Shown here: positions 36,189 to 45,415 of the stretch, one piece after another | Layout: each line of letters begins with the position of its first letter | How positions within the stretch are numbered: position 1 is the first letter of the stretch | Assembly (NCBI RefSeq): GCF_008638345.1 | Contig: NZ_VTVA01000023.1 | Location: 1-47,717 of the forward strand | DNA from: Pseudomonas saliphila | Lineage (GTDB): Bacteria; Pseudomonadota; Gammaproteobacteria; Pseudomonadales; Pseudomonadaceae | Length of the DNA: 47,717 bases | Direction of reading: 5' to 3' | Translations under genes and position numbers: made by a program | The notes under the pieces: model-generated | Told to the model about the DNA's origin: nothing | Databases searched by the model: none | What the model saw: only the letters and a program-made list of their open reading frames with translations

Positions 36189-37527
36189 ACGTATCAGCTT
36201 TGCCCGCCGGCTGAGTCGTTATCAGCCGGTACTCAATCTCTCATCCGAACCTGTCGTCGAGGGACGGCTGATCCGCATGGTCGGCCTGACGCTGGAAGCC
36301 GAAGGCTGCAAGGCGCCAGTGGGCGGACGCTGCATGGTGATCAGCGAGACGCCCCAGGGCAGCACGCAGATTGAGGCCGAGGTGATGGGCTTCTCGGGTA
36401 GCAAGATCTATCTGATGCCGGTCGACAACATGCAGGGCCTGCAACCGGGCGCCCGCGTGGTGCCGTCTGCCGGCGGCGGCAAACTGCCGATGGGCTTTGG
36501 CATGCTCGGCCGGGTGGTGGACGGTATCGGTCGCCCACTGGATGGCAAGGGCATGTTCAAGGCCGATGATTGGGTCGACCTGAACGGCCCGGTCATTAAC
36601 CCGCTGAAGCGCCACCCCATTGAGCAGACTCTCGACGTCGGCATCCGCTCGATCAACAGTTTATTGACGGTTGGGCGGGGGCAGCGTCTTGGCCTGTTCG
36701 CCGGTAGCGGCGTGGGCAAGAGTATGTTGCTCGGCATGATGACGCGCTTTACTGATGCCGATATCACCATCGTTGGTCTGGTCGGCGAGCGAGGCCGGGA
36801 GGTCAAGGAATTCATCGAGCAGATTCTCGGCGAGGAGGGCATGGCGCGCTCGGTGGTGGTTGCTTCGCCGGCGGACGACGCGCCGTTGATGCGCCTGCGC
36901 GCCGCGATGTATTGCACGCGCATTGCCGAATATTTCCGCGATCAGGGCAAGAACGTGTTGCTGCTGATGGATTCACTGACGCGTTTTGCGCAGGCCCAGC
37001 GCGAAATTGCACTGGCGATTGGCGAGCCGCCAGCGACCAAGGGTTATCCGCCGTCAGTGTTTGCCAAACTGCCGCAGTTGGTGGAGCGCGCCGGTAACGC
37101 CGAAGAGGGCGGCGGCTCGATCACTGCTTTTTACACCGTGTTATCCGAGGGTGACGACCAGCAGGACCCGATCGCCGATGCGTCGCGGGCGATTCTTGAT
37201 GGGCACATCGTGTTGTCGCGGCGCCTGGCCGAAGAGGGGCATTATCCGGCCATTGATATCGAAGCCTCGATCAGTCGGGCGATGCCGCAGATTGTCAGCC
37301 GCGAATACCTGCAGCGCGCACAGATGTTCAAGCAGATGTACGCGCGCTACCAGCAAAGCCGCGATCTGATCAGCGTGGGTGCCTATTCCGCCGGTTCAGA
37401 TCCGCTGACCGATACGGCTATCGCTAGAATGCCGCAAATGCAGGGGTTTCTGCGCCAGGCGCTACATGAAAGCGTCAGCCTGCCGGATAGCCAGGCCGGC
37501 TTGGAGCAATTGGTGAGCCATGAGTGA
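36181..37527 (+). CDS. fliI: Flagellum-specific ATPase FliI
   Basis: 448 residues, related to the F1 beta subunit. Walker A is [15 protein letters not shown] (about 176-190), Walker [18 protein letters not shown] (about 260-275), and the ERGREVKEF and [13 protein letters not shown] segments are typical for FliI/type III ATPases. It powers or primes export of rod, hook and filament proteins with FliH and FliJ. Full length. Confidence 0.97.
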   Translation: MPERISFARRLSRYQPVLNLSSEPVVEGRLIRMVGLTLEAEGCKAPVGGRCMVISETPQGSTQIEAEVMGFSGSKIYLMPVDNMQGLQPGARVVPSAGGGKLPMGFGMLGRVVDGIGRPLDGKGMFKADDWVDLNGPVINPLKRHPIEQTLDVGIRSINSLLTVGRGQRLGLFAGSGVGKSMLLGMMTRFTDADITIVGLVGERGREVKEFIEQILGEEGMARSVVVASPADDAPLMRLRAAMYCTRIAEYFRDQGKNVLLLMDSLTRFAQAQREIALAIGEPPATKGYPPSVFAKLPQLVERAGNAEEGGGSITAFYTVLSEGDDQQDPIADASRAILDGHIVLSRRLAEEGHYPAIDIEASISRAMPQIVSREYLQRAQMFKQMYARYQQSRDLISVGAYSAGSDPLTDTAIARMPQMQGFLRQALHESVSLPDSQAGLEQLVSHE

Positions 37528-37975
37528 CAGTCGGGTACGCCGACTCGCGCCGGTGCTGGATATGGCGCTGGAAGACGAACGCAAGGCCGCCAAACAGCTT
37601 GGCGAGGCGCAGAAACAACTCGATACCGCCAGCGCGCGGCTGCAGGATCTGGAGTTCTACTGCGGCGAGTACGAAAAGGGCTGGATCCAGCGGGGCGAAC
37701 AGGGCGTTGGCCGCGACTGGCTGTTGAATTACCAGCGCTTCATGGCGCAGATGCAGACGGCCATCGAGCAACAACAGAACACCGTGACCTGGCATCTTCG
37801 CGCGCTGGACCGCTCAAAGGAGCAGTGGCGTCAGCGCTATCAACGGCTGGAAGCCATGCGCAAGCTGATCGAGCGCTATCAACAGGAAGCGCGCGTCAAG
37901 GCCGACAAACAGGAACAAAAGCTGCTGGATGAACTCTCTCAAAGGGCCATCGGCATCCGCCGCGACGTTAGCTGA
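37520..37975 (+). CDS. fliJ: Flagellar export protein FliJ
   Basis: 151 residues, an almost continuous antiparallel coiled coil ([21 protein letters not shown] ... [19 protein letters not shown], named by ends only). FliJ sits in the centre of the FliI hexamer and links the ATPase to FlhA. The start overlaps the fliI stop by eight bases, as is common. The sequence is long for FliJ only by a few residues. Confidence 0.92.
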   Translation: MSDSRVRRLAPVLDMALEDERKAAKQLGEAQKQLDTASARLQDLEFYCGEYEKGWIQRGEQGVGRDWLLNYQRFMAQMQTAIEQQQNTVTWHLRALDRSKEQWRQRYQRLEAMRKLIERYQQEARVKADKQEQKLLDELSQRAIGIRRDVS

Positions 37976-38024
37976 TTGCTCCTGCTATGCTGAGGTTTAC
38001 CTGTGAACAGCCGAGGAACCCAGT

Positions 38025-38330
38025 ATGGCGATTCAGGCAAGTCATTCCACCGATGGTCAGGTGTTAACTATTCGTGTGAGCGGGCGCTTCGACTTTGGCG
38101 TCCATCAGGAATTTCGCGAGGCCTACGAGCGTAGCGGGCTGACGCCGCAACGGTACGTGGTTGACCTGCAGGACACCGACTATATCGATAGCTCCGCGCT
38201 GGGCATGCTGTTGTTGCTGCGCGATCATGCCGGCGGGGACGAGGCGCTTATCCAGATCGTGCACTGCAACCCCGACGTGCGGAAAGTGTTCAGTATTTCC
38301 AACTTCGAACAGCTCTTCAGCATCGAGTAA
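38025..38330 (+). CDS. hsbA: STAS-domain anti-sigma factor antagonist HsbA
   Basis: 101 residues, single STAS domain. The phosphorylatable serine is in YIDSSALGML (Ser56 by numbering, the residue used in P. aeruginosa HsbA). Unphosphorylated HsbA binds the anti-sigma factor FlgM and frees FliA; phosphorylated HsbA acts with the diguanylate cyclase HsbD and the Rsm path. Its partner phosphatase/kinase is encoded next. The position between fliJ and fliK is the layout in P. putida-type genomes. Function by homology. Confidence 0.85.
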   Translation: MAIQASHSTDGQVLTIRVSGRFDFGVHQEFREAYERSGLTPQRYVVDLQDTDYIDSSALGMLLLLRDHAGGDEALIQIVHCNPDVRKVFSISNFEQLFSIE

Positions 38331-38333
38331 CCT

Positions 38334-40043
38334 GTGTCGCTCCCTCTTCAGTCCCGCCAATCCGCCGAGTTGACGGTGCTGGTGGCTGATGACAATCCCG
38401 CTGACCGCATGATTCTCGGCCGGCTGGTGAGCCGCCTTGGCCATAGAGTCATCAGTGTCGAAAACGGTATGCAGGCGGTTGAGCAGTTCTCGGCGCGCCT
38501 GCCCGATCTGGTATTGCTCGACGCGCTGATGCCGGTGATGGATGGCTTTGCTGCTGCGCGGCGTATCAAGGAGCTGGCGGGCGAGGATCTGGTGCCGATC
38601 ATTTTCCTGACCAGCCTGAGCGAATCCGATGCGCTGTTGAAATGCCTCGAAGCCGGCGGCGATGATTTTCTTTCCAAGCCCTATAACCCAGTGGTGTTGC
38701 AGGCCAAGATCAGTGCCTTCGGCCGCATGCATGAAATGCACAATACCTTGCGAGCCCAGCGCGATCTGATCACCAGCCAGCACCAACGGCTTGTCCGTGA
38801 TCAGGAACTGGCGAAAACGGTGTTCGACCGCGTTGCGCATGCGGGATGTCTCTCGGCAAGTAATCTGCGCTATCTGCAATCGGCCTTCGCCATGTTCAAC
38901 GGCGACATTCTGCTGGCGGCTTATAAGCCGTCCGGCGGAATGCATCTTCTGCTGGGGGACTTCACCGGGCATGGCCTGTCGGCGGCCATCGGTGCGATGC
39001 CGCTGGCTGAGGTGTTTTATGCAATGAGTGCGCGGGGGTTCAACCTGCGCGACATCATCATCGAGCTCAATGGCAAGCTTGCGCAGATCCTGCCGGTGGG
39101 TATCTTCTGTTGTGCGGTGCTGGCCGAAGTCAATCCCGCCAAGGGCCTGGTCGAGATCTGGAATGGCGGGTTGCCGGAGGTACTGATCATCGGGCGTCAG
39201 GCCGAGCTGCTACATCGGATTCCCTCTACGCATCTACCGCTGGGCGTCGCCCGGGTCGAGCGTTTCGATCCCAATCCGGTGGTGCTGGCGATGGATCCGG
39301 GTGACCGCTTGCTGTGCTGGACCGATGGCGTCATCGAGAGCCGCAATCATAGTGGCGAGCCCTTCGGCGAGCAGCGTGTGCTGCGCTTGCTGGAGGATTA
39401 TGCTGGCCGGCCACAGCTGTTCTTTGATGGCTTGCTGCGCGCAATCGAAGCCTTCCACGGTGCGCCACAGGACGACATCAGCCTGTTGGAAATGGTGATG
39501 CTGGAGCCCGCTCAGCAGCGCCCCACAGCGTCTGCAATGGGCGGCCATGCGAAATCGGCGCAGGACTGGCAGTTGGCCTATACCTTCCGCGCCGCCTCGG
39601 TCAGGAATTTTAATCCGTTGCCCTTTCTGCTTGAGGCGCTGATGGATATCCCCGGCCTGCGTCCGCACATTGGCAGCGTTTTTGTCATCCTCAGCGAGCT
39701 GTACAGCAATGCCCTTGAGCATGGTCTGCTAAGCCTGGATTCCAAGCTGAAGCGCGACTCCATGGGCTTCGCCCGTTACTACGCTCAGCGCAGCCAGCAG
39801 CTCTCGACCCTGCGTGATGGCTGGATTCAGGTGGTGCTCGATCATTCGCCGACCGAGCGCGGCGGCGTGCTGCGAATCGAAGTCGGCGACAGCGGCAAGG
39901 GATTTGCCCCAGCGTTAGCCTTTCCCGAGAACGGCTATGCTGGCAGAGGTCTCGCATTGGTGACCGCATTGGCCGACGAGATCAAATACAATGCACAGGG
40001 CAACCGCGCCCGAGCTGTGTTTAGCTGGGGTGTCGAGCCCTAG
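38334..40043 (+). CDS. hsbR: Response regulator with PP2C-type phosphatase and HATPase domains, HsbR
   Basis: 569 residues in three parts: receiver (about 14-130, acceptor Asp63 in LVLLDALMPVMDG, Lys in LSKPYNP), SpoIIE/PP2C phosphatase (about 195-390; LLLGDFTGHGLSAAIGAMPL, DPGDRLLCWTDGVIE with metal-binding Asp residues), and a C-terminal anti-sigma-type HATPase (about 430-565; ILSELYSNALEHGL, GDSGKGFA). It switches HsbA between phosphorylated and free forms; phosphorylation of its receiver by HptB favours phosphatase activity. It starts with GTG four bases after hsbA. All three catalytic regions look intact. Confidence 0.88.
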   Translation: MSLPLQSRQSAELTVLVADDNPADRMILGRLVSRLGHRVISVENGMQAVEQFSARLPDLVLLDALMPVMDGFAAARRIKELAGEDLVPIIFLTSLSESDALLKCLEAGGDDFLSKPYNPVVLQAKISAFGRMHEMHNTLRAQRDLITSQHQRLVRDQELAKTVFDRVAHAGCLSASNLRYLQSAFAMFNGDILLAAYKPSGGMHLLLGDFTGHGLSAAIGAMPLAEVFYAMSARGFNLRDIIIELNGKLAQILPVGIFCCAVLAEVNPAKGLVEIWNGGLPEVLIIGRQAELLHRIPSTHLPLGVARVERFDPNPVVLAMDPGDRLLCWTDGVIESRNHSGEPFGEQRVLRLLEDYAGRPQLFFDGLLRAIEAFHGAPQDDISLLEMVMLEPAQQRPTASAMGGHAKSAQDWQLAYTFRAASVRNFNPLPFLLEALMDIPGLRPHIGSVFVILSELYSNALEHGLLSLDSKLKRDSMGFARYYAQRSQQLSTLRDGWIQVVLDHSPTERGGVLRIEVGDSGKGFAPALAFPENGYAGRGLALVTALADEIKYNAQGNRARAVFSWGVEP

Positions 40044-40087
40044 GTTCTGCGGCCGCTTCCCAAACCATCCTCAAGGATCGCCTACCC

Positions 40088-40438
40088 ATGCTGGAAAATC
40101 CGCCGGATCTGGACCCCTCTGTTCAGGCATCGCTCAAGGAGCTGATGCAGGACAACTATGAAGTACTGGTGGAGATCTTTCTTAGCGATACCGAGATGCG
40201 CCTTGGACTGCTGCGTAGCTATTTATTGACAGAAAACTGGCAGGACTACCGGCAGACTGCGCACAGTTTGCGCGGGAGCTGCGGGAATATCGGCGCGCCG
40301 GCTTTGCATCAGGCGGCGGCGCAGGCCGAGCAGGCGGGTGCCGAGGCGGATAGCCAGGCCGCACTGGTTGCCTTCGAGCGGCTTGTGCAGCTGTTCGAAC
40401 GGGTCAAGCCGCAGCTTCAGCCCATCATTTCAGAATAA
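40088..40438 (+). CDS. hptB: Histidine phosphotransfer protein HptB
   Basis: 116 residues, four-helix HPt domain. The phospho-accepting His59 is in AHSLRGSCGNIGA; the usual lysine of the HxxKG motif is replaced by Arg, a conservative change. In Pseudomonas HptB receives phosphate from several hybrid kinases (such as RetS, SagS, ErcS', PA1611) and passes it to HsbR, linking surface sensing to FlgM and to the GacA/Rsm pathway. Last gene of the hsb module, 44 bases after hsbR. Confidence 0.85.
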   Translation: MLENPPDLDPSVQASLKELMQDNYEVLVEIFLSDTEMRLGLLRSYLLTENWQDYRQTAHSLRGSCGNIGAPALHQAAAQAEQAGAEADSQAALVAFERLVQLFERVKPQLQPIISE

Positions 40439-40458
40439 TCTTCGCTTTGACCTTCATC

Positions 40459-40474
40459 TGGCCCGCTGTTTGCT
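40459..40474 (+). promoter_or_regulatory. Sigma-54 promoter of fliK
   Basis: TGGCCC-GCTGT-TTGCT, one mismatch in the -24 element. It lies 20 bases after the hptB stop and 49 bases before the fliK ATG. Confidence 0.75.
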
Positions 40475-40522
40475 TGTAACAGGCAACGGAGCAGTTTGCT
40501 CACACGCCATGGAGATCATTCA

Positions 40523-41719
40523 ATGTCAGTTAGCCAAGCCCTGCTGGCGTTATCCCCGTCCGAAGTGCGCCCTGCGGGCAACATCCGCGGCGCCATGTCC
40601 TCTACGGCGGGCGACACAGAGGAAGTGGATTTCGCCAACCTGTTGGCCGAGCAGCAGCCGGAACGCCTCGATGCCTTGCTGAAGAGTCTTGAGCAGAGCG
40701 GGATGACGGCAATCGAAGACCTTGCACTTGCCGGGGACGGCAAGCCGTTGCCGGACGCCGTGCAGGATTGGCTCGGCCAGTTGGCCGATCTTGGCGATGC
40801 CCGCGATGCGTTGTCTGGGATGCCGCAGGACCAATTGCCTGCAGCGACAACGGCCGCGAAACCTGACGAATCCTTGACGGAATTATCCGAACGCTGGATG
40901 AAGTGGCTGAACGAGGCGCGCGGTTCCTTGACGCCATCGGAGCCGAAACAGCCCCTCGACAGCAAAGCCGCCCTGGCGTCGCTCGGTACCAAGCTTGAGA
41001 CGCCGGTAACGGCACAGCTAGAATCGCTGCGCCAGCCGATCGACGCGGCGGTGCCCGTGCAGCGTACTGTCGCAGTTGCGCAGTCGGGTGACATGCAGGC
41101 CGCATTCGCCGGGAAACTGGCCGGGCAGCTTGATGCCAAGGCGCTGGGTAACGAGCCACTGCTGACCGATTCGGAGAGTGAGGACGGTCTCAGCCGGCCC
41201 GCGATGTCCACGCAGCCAGCTACGGCCCAGGCTGCATTGACTGCGCGACCGGTCAATGCGGCGGCCCAGGCACTCGGGGTACCCTTTGGGCAGCAAAGCT
41301 GGGGCGAGGCCGCAGTCGAAAAAGTCATGTGGATGTCCAGTCAGAACCTGCGCAGCGTGGAGATCAAGCTGGATCCGGCAGAGCTGGGTCCGCTCGAAAT
41401 CCATATCCAGAACCGTGGGCAGGAGCATCAGGTTCAGTTTGTCAGCCAGAATCCGTCGGTACGTGAAGCCCTCGAAGCGCAGATGTTCCGATTACGTGAA
41501 ATGTTCAGCCAGCAGGGTATGGATCAGGTCAACGTGACGGTATCCGATGGCTCGGCAGGTCAGCAATCCGGACGCGAAGCGCACGCCGGCGCCTCCGGTG
41601 AAGGGCGACAGCAGGGCCAGGGCGGGCAGGGCGAAACCTCCGGCCAGTCCGAGTCGCTGTTAACCACCGCAGAGGCGGCAAGAGTGTCGGCCGAACGCCT
41701 GGTCGACTACTACGCCTGA
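40523..41719 (+). CDS. fliK: Flagellar hook-length control protein FliK
   Basis: 398 residues. A long low-complexity N-terminal part rich in Ala, Gln and Pro (about 1-260) is followed by the conserved Flg_hook domain: LRSVEIKLDPAELGPLEIHI, FVSQNPSVREALEAQMFRLREM. The tail is rich in Gly/Gln (about 350-375). FliK measures hook length and makes FlhB switch export to filament subunits. The ATG at 40523 has GGAG at nine bases; an in-frame GTG/ATG further upstream is less likely. Confidence 0.9.
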   Translation: MSVSQALLALSPSEVRPAGNIRGAMSSTAGDTEEVDFANLLAEQQPERLDALLKSLEQSGMTAIEDLALAGDGKPLPDAVQDWLGQLADLGDARDALSGMPQDQLPAATTAAKPDESLTELSERWMKWLNEARGSLTPSEPKQPLDSKAALASLGTKLETPVTAQLESLRQPIDAAVPVQRTVAVAQSGDMQAAFAGKLAGQLDAKALGNEPLLTDSESEDGLSRPAMSTQPATAQAALTARPVNAAAQALGVPFGQQSWGEAAVEKVMWMSSQNLRSVEIKLDPAELGPLEIHIQNRGQEHQVQFVSQNPSVREALEAQMFRLREMFSQQGMDQVNVTVSDGSAGQQSGREAHAGASGEGRQQGQGGQGETSGQSESLLTTAEAARVSAERLVDYYA

Positions 41720-41732
41720 TTGATTATTGGCC

Positions 41733-41767
41733 GGGGGTTCCTGGGGCTGTAGCGCGCCTGCGCTACG
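41733..41767 (-). repeat. Dispersed GTAGCGC repeat, inverted copy after fliK
   Basis: GTAGCGC-GCCT-GCGCTAC forms a perfect seven-base stem (41749-41766); the flanking GGGGGTTCCTGGGGC matches, in reverse, the CCCCC/CCCCAGG flank of the copies at 6516 and 24446. It lies 14 bases after the fliK stop and may also serve as its 3' hairpin. Confidence 0.7.
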
Positions 41768-41863
41768 GCAAGCTCCCAGACACCCTGGCCCGGCAATCCC
41801 GCGCCGAAACCCCAGCTTTAGACCTTCTCGAAAATCCGAATCCCCAAAGGCGTCGCGCCCAAT

Positions 41864-41879
41864 TGGCATGCTCAATGCA
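41864..41879 (+). promoter_or_regulatory. Sigma-54 promoter of the fliL operon
   Basis: TGGCAT-GCTCA-ATGCA: GG and GC are at the right spacing, with one mismatch in each element. It lies 50 bases before fliL, in a 209-base gap after fliK. Confidence 0.75.
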
Positions 41880-41928
41880 AGCAATATCCGAAACAGTTGA
41901 TTTCACGCATTACTGACGGAATATTGGC

Positions 41929-42441
41929 ATGGCCCGACAACAGCCCGAACCTGCCCAAGTGGCGCCCGACAGCCCCCCGGCTAGTCGCAAGAAACTCTTC
42001 CTCCTCATAGGCGCTGGCCTGCTTGCGTTACTGCTGTCGGTCGGCGCAGCGGCCTACTTTCTGTTGGCCGGTGAGGACGAAGCCTCGGTGGAAACGCCCG
42101 TCGTGGCGACCGCTAAGCCAATGGCCGCCGTCTACCAATCCCTGGATCCGGCCTTTGTCGTCAACTACGTGCATAACGGTCGGCAACGCTATATGCAGGT
42201 CAACGTGGTGCTGATGGGCCGCGACCCGCAGCTCATGAGTCAGCTCAGCGCCCACTTGCCGCTGATTCGCAATGAACTGGTCATGCTGTTCAGCAGTGAA
42301 GAATTTGACGCGTTGTTCAGTCCTGAGGGCAAGGAAACTCTGCGTGAACGGGCCTCGCTTGCGGTGAAGGCGCTGATGGAAAAAGAACTCGGCAACCCGG
42401 TGATTGAGTCGGCGTTGTTCACCAATATCGTTCTGCAATAG
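41929..42441 (+). CDS. fliL: Flagellar basal body-associated protein FliL
   Basis: 170 residues. Short cytoplasmic start, one membrane helix (about 22-45; KKLFLLIGAGLLALLLSVGA) and a periplasmic FliL domain (YQSLDPAFVVNYVHNGRQRY, LMSQLSAHLPLIRNELVMLF). FliL surrounds the stator and supports torque and swarming. First gene of fliLMNOPQR-flhB. Spacing to fliM is nine bases. Confidence 0.94.
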   Translation: MARQQPEPAQVAPDSPPASRKKLFLLIGAGLLALLLSVGAAAYFLLAGEDEASVETPVVATAKPMAAVYQSLDPAFVVNYVHNGRQRYMQVNVVLMGRDPQLMSQLSAHLPLIRNELVMLFSSEEFDALFSPEGKETLRERASLAVKALMEKELGNPVIESALFTNIVLQ

Positions 42442-42449
42442 GAAACCCC

Positions 42450-43421
42450 ATGGCCGTTCAGGATCTGCTCTCGCAAGACGAAATTGACGCGCTGTTACAT
42501 GGCGTCGATGACGGCGCGATTGATATGGAAGACGATGCCGAACCGGGCACAGTCAAAAGCTATGACCTGACCAGCCAGGACCGCATTGTCCGCGGTCGTA
42601 TGCCCACGCTGGAAATGATCAACGAGCGCTTCGCGCGCTACACCCGTATCAGCATGTTCAACCTGTTACGCCGTTCGGCGGACGTGGCGGTGGGCGGCGT
42701 ACAGGTAATGAAGTTCGGAGAGTACGTGCATTCGCTGTATGTGCCGACCAGTCTCAACCTGGTGAAAATGAAGCCGCTACGTGGCACCGCACTCTTTATT
42801 CTGGATGCACGACTGGTGTTCAAGCTGGTCGACAACTTCTTCGGCGGCGACGGCCGCCACGCCAAGATTGAAGGCCGTGAATTCACCCCGACCGAGTTGC
42901 GCGTGGTACGCATGGTGCTGGATCAGGCCTTTGCTGACATGAAGGAAGCCTGGCAAGCGGTGCAGGACGTGACCTTCGAGTACGTCAATTCCGAGGTTAA
43001 CCCGGCGCTGGCCAATATCGTCAGCCCCAGCGAGGTGGTAGTGGTCTCGACCTTCCATATCGAGCTGGACGGCGGCGGCGGCGATCTGCATGTCACCTTT
43101 CCCTATTCGATGATCGAGCCGCTGCGTGAAGTGCTGGATTCGGGTGTGCAGTCCGATGTGGATGAGCATGACGAGCGCTGGGTGCGTGCGCTGCGTGAAG
43201 AGATTACCTGCGCCAAGGTGCCGCTGAGCGCCACCGTCGTGCGCCGCGAACTCAAGTTGAAGGATCTGCTCAGCATGCAGGCCGGCGACGTGATTCCGGT
43301 CGAGATGCCGGATCATATGGTGCTCTGCGCCAATGGTGTACCGACGTTCAAGGCCAAGTTGGGATCGGTGAAGGGCAACCTGGGTTTGCAAATTCTTGGC
43401 CCGATTGTGCGGCCGCGATAA
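42450..43421 (+). CDS. fliM: Flagellar motor switch protein FliM
   Basis: 323 residues. The N-terminal CheY-P binding peptide is LLSQDEIDALLHGV, followed by the middle FliM domain (MPTLEMINERFARYTRISMF) with the GGXG-type FFGGDGRHAKIEGREFTPTE segment, and a C-terminal SpoA/FliN-like domain. It forms the C ring with FliG and FliN and receives the chemotaxis signal. Full length. Confidence 0.97.
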   Translation: MAVQDLLSQDEIDALLHGVDDGAIDMEDDAEPGTVKSYDLTSQDRIVRGRMPTLEMINERFARYTRISMFNLLRRSADVAVGGVQVMKFGEYVHSLYVPTSLNLVKMKPLRGTALFILDARLVFKLVDNFFGGDGRHAKIEGREFTPTELRVVRMVLDQAFADMKEAWQAVQDVTFEYVNSEVNPALANIVSPSEVVVVSTFHIELDGGGGDLHVTFPYSMIEPLREVLDSGVQSDVDEHDERWVRALREEITCAKVPLSATVVRRELKLKDLLSMQAGDVIPVEMPDHMVLCANGVPTFKAKLGSVKGNLGLQILGPIVRPR

Positions 43422-43460
43422 CCCAACGAATACGTAACGCTAATGTAGAGGAACGGCACG

Positions 43461-43928
43461 ATGTCTGATGACAAGAATTCCAGCGAAATCAGTCCTGAAG
43501 AGCAGGCGCTGGCGGATGAGTGGGCTGCTGCGATGGAGGAGGCCGGCGATTCGAGCCAGGACGACATTGATGCCATGCTTGCCGGTAACAATGGCTCCAA
43601 ACCCATGCCCATGGAAGAGTTTCCCAAGCCAGCCAGAACGTCCGACGATTTTTTCCAGGGCACCGATGGCCCCAATCTGGACGTCATTCTGGATATCCCG
43701 GTGACGATCTCGATGGAGGTCGGTGACACCGAAATTACCATTCGCAATCTGTTGCAGCTCAATCAGGGCTCAGTGGTCGAACTCGACCGGCTGGCCGGCG
43801 AGCCGCTCGACGTCAAGGTCAACGGAACGCTGATTGCCCACGGCGAGGTGGTGGTGGTGAACGAAAAGTTCGGTATTCGCCTGACCGATGTGATCAGCCC
43901 CTCCGAACGCATCAAGAAGTTGCGTTGA
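43461..43928 (+). CDS. fliN: Flagellar motor switch protein FliN
   Basis: 155 residues: an acidic variable N-terminal part (about 1-75) and the conserved SpoA domain (LDVILDIPVTISMEVGDTEI, IRNLLQLNQGSVVELDRLAG, GEVVVVNEKFGIRLTDVISP). It forms the base of the C ring and docks FliH. One base separates its stop from fliO. Confidence 0.96.
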   Translation: MSDDKNSSEISPEEQALADEWAAAMEEAGDSSQDDIDAMLAGNNGSKPMPMEEFPKPARTSDDFFQGTDGPNLDVILDIPVTISMEVGDTEITIRNLLQLNQGSVVELDRLAGEPLDVKVNGTLIAHGEVVVVNEKFGIRLTDVISPSERIKKLR

Positions 43929-43929
43929 T

Positions 43930-44358
43930 ATGCGGGCGATCCTGGTTGCACTGCTGAGCGCATTGCCGGCAGGCGTCTTCGCCGCAGAGCCTGCTGCCTC
44001 GGCCACCACCAGTGCTGCGCAAACCTCGCTTATCGGGCAATTGACCCAGCTCGGCCTCGGTCTGGTGCTGGTCGTGGGGCTGATTTTTGTCATGGGGTAT
44101 CTCATGCGCCGCGTCGGCCCTCTGTCGCCACAGGGCGCGCAGCATATCCGTGTAGTCAGCAGTCTGCCGCTGGGCCCCCGCGATCGGTTGATACTGGTGG
44201 ATGTGGGCGGCAAGCAGATGCTACTGGGCGCCTCGCCGGGACGGATCGGCACCTTGCACGTGTTCGATGAGGCTGTGGCGGAGCTTCCGAGTGGCGCGGT
44301 CGACAGCGATTTCGCGCGCAAGCTGCAGTCTCTGCTTAAACGGGAGAACCGCCAGTGA
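43930..44358 (+). CDS. fliO: Flagellar biosynthesis protein FliO
   Basis: 142 residues. A signal-like N-terminus, one membrane helix at about 34-58 ([22 protein letters not shown]), then the cytoplasmic FliO domain ([35 protein letters not shown]). FliO helps assemble the FliP ring of the export gate. Its TGA overlaps the fliP start. Confidence 0.92.
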   Translation: MRAILVALLSALPAGVFAAEPAASATTSAAQTSLIGQLTQLGLGLVLVVGLIFVMGYLMRRVGPLSPQGAQHIRVVSSLPLGPRDRLILVDVGGKQMLLGASPGRIGTLHVFDEAVAELPSGAVDSDFARKLQSLLKRENRQ

Positions 44359-45107
44359 TGCGCTGGATGTTGCTGTTTCTGACATTATTGGCGCCGGCGG
44401 CGCTGGCCCAAACGGCCGGTGATCCGCTGAGCTTGCCTGCGGTCACCCTGAGCACCGATGCGGACGGCGAGCAGACCTACTCGGTGAGTCTGCAGATTCT
44501 GCTGCTGATGAGCTCGCTGACCTTCATTCCGGCGTTCGTCATGATGATGACCAGCTTCACTCGCATCATCATTGTGTTCTCCATACTCCGGCAGGCGCTC
44601 GGGCTGCAGCAGACGCCGTCGAGTCAGATTCTTGTTGGTCTGGCGCTGTTCCTGACTATTTTCATCATGGCGCCCATCTTCGAGCGCATCAACGAAACCG
44701 CATTGCAGCCTTATCTGGCCGAGGAGCTGGCGCCGCAACAGGCGTTGGAACAGGCCAGTATTCCGCTGCGTGAGTTCATGCTGGCGCAAACCCGGGAAAC
44801 TGATCTCGAGCTGTTCGTACGGCTGGCGCGGCGTACCGACATAGCCACCCCGGAGGAAGTGCCTTTCCATATCATGGTCCCGGCGTTTGTTACCTCCGAG
44901 CTGAAGACCGCGTTCCAGATCGGCTTCATGATCTTCATTCCCTTTCTGATCATTGACCTGGTGGTCGCCAGCGTACTGATGGCGATGGGTATGATGATGC
45001 TGTCGCCGCTGATCATTTCGCTGCCGTTCAAGATCATGCTGTTCGTGCTGGTGGACGGTTGGGCGCTGATTATCGGCACCCTCGCGGCCAGCTTCGCCGT
45101 TACCTAG
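44358..45107 (+). CDS. fliP: Flagellar export gate protein FliP
   Basis: 249 residues. A cleavable signal peptide (LLAPAALAQ), then the conserved core: [55 protein letters not shown], and the [20 protein letters not shown] region. FliP forms the pentameric ring of the type III export gate. A GTG directly upstream (44355) is an alternative start. The gene ends in TAG, of which TA belongs to the host and G is the first base of the inserted element at 45107; without the element the stop would read TAA at the same place. Confidence 0.95.
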   Translation: MRWMLLFLTLLAPAALAQTAGDPLSLPAVTLSTDADGEQTYSVSLQILLLMSSLTFIPAFVMMMTSFTRIIIVFSILRQALGLQQTPSSQILVGLALFLTIFIMAPIFERINETALQPYLAEELAPQQALEQASIPLREFMLAQTRETDLELFVRLARRTDIATPEEVPFHIMVPAFVTSELKTAFQIGFMIFIPFLIIDLVVASVLMAMGMMMLSPLIISLPFKIMLFVLVDGWALIIGTLAASFAVT

Positions 45108-45399
45108 GGTCTGTTGCCGTTTCATCGCGGCCGCGACGGAGGCCCGTTTAATGAAGAGCAAGGCGCGAGGAGTGTAATTTGGTTGTTCCAAATGAGCGAC
45201 GAGTAACGCCGTGCTGCGCTAAACGGGCCCTGTCCCTTCGGGTGGGGCCGCCTAGGTTGCGCGTCAAATGACGCCATGCGGCGTTGCAGGACTTGGCAAG
45301 GGAGTAACCATTACCTGCGTCCCGCGCCTTGCGGAACGCCGCCCGGCCTGGCGTCATTTGACACAGCAACGCGGCTCGCGATGAAACGGCAACAGACCC
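45107..45399. mobile_element. MITE-like element (293 bp) with TA target duplication
   Basis: Terminal inverted repeats of 23 bases are perfect: the left end begins GGGTCTGTTGCCGTTTCATC at 45107, and the right end is its reverse complement ending at 45399. TA flanks both sides (45105-45106 and 45400-45401). Two further inverted pairs lie inside (45141-45150/45220-45229; 45256-45276/45349-45370) plus GCGGCGTT/AACGCCGC (45278-45285/45335-45342). There is no coding frame. TA duplication plus non-coding interior suggests a miniature element moved by an IS630/Tc1-type transposase; none lies in the window. Confidence 0.85.
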
Positions 45400-45415
45400 T
45401 AACCCAGGAGAAAAC

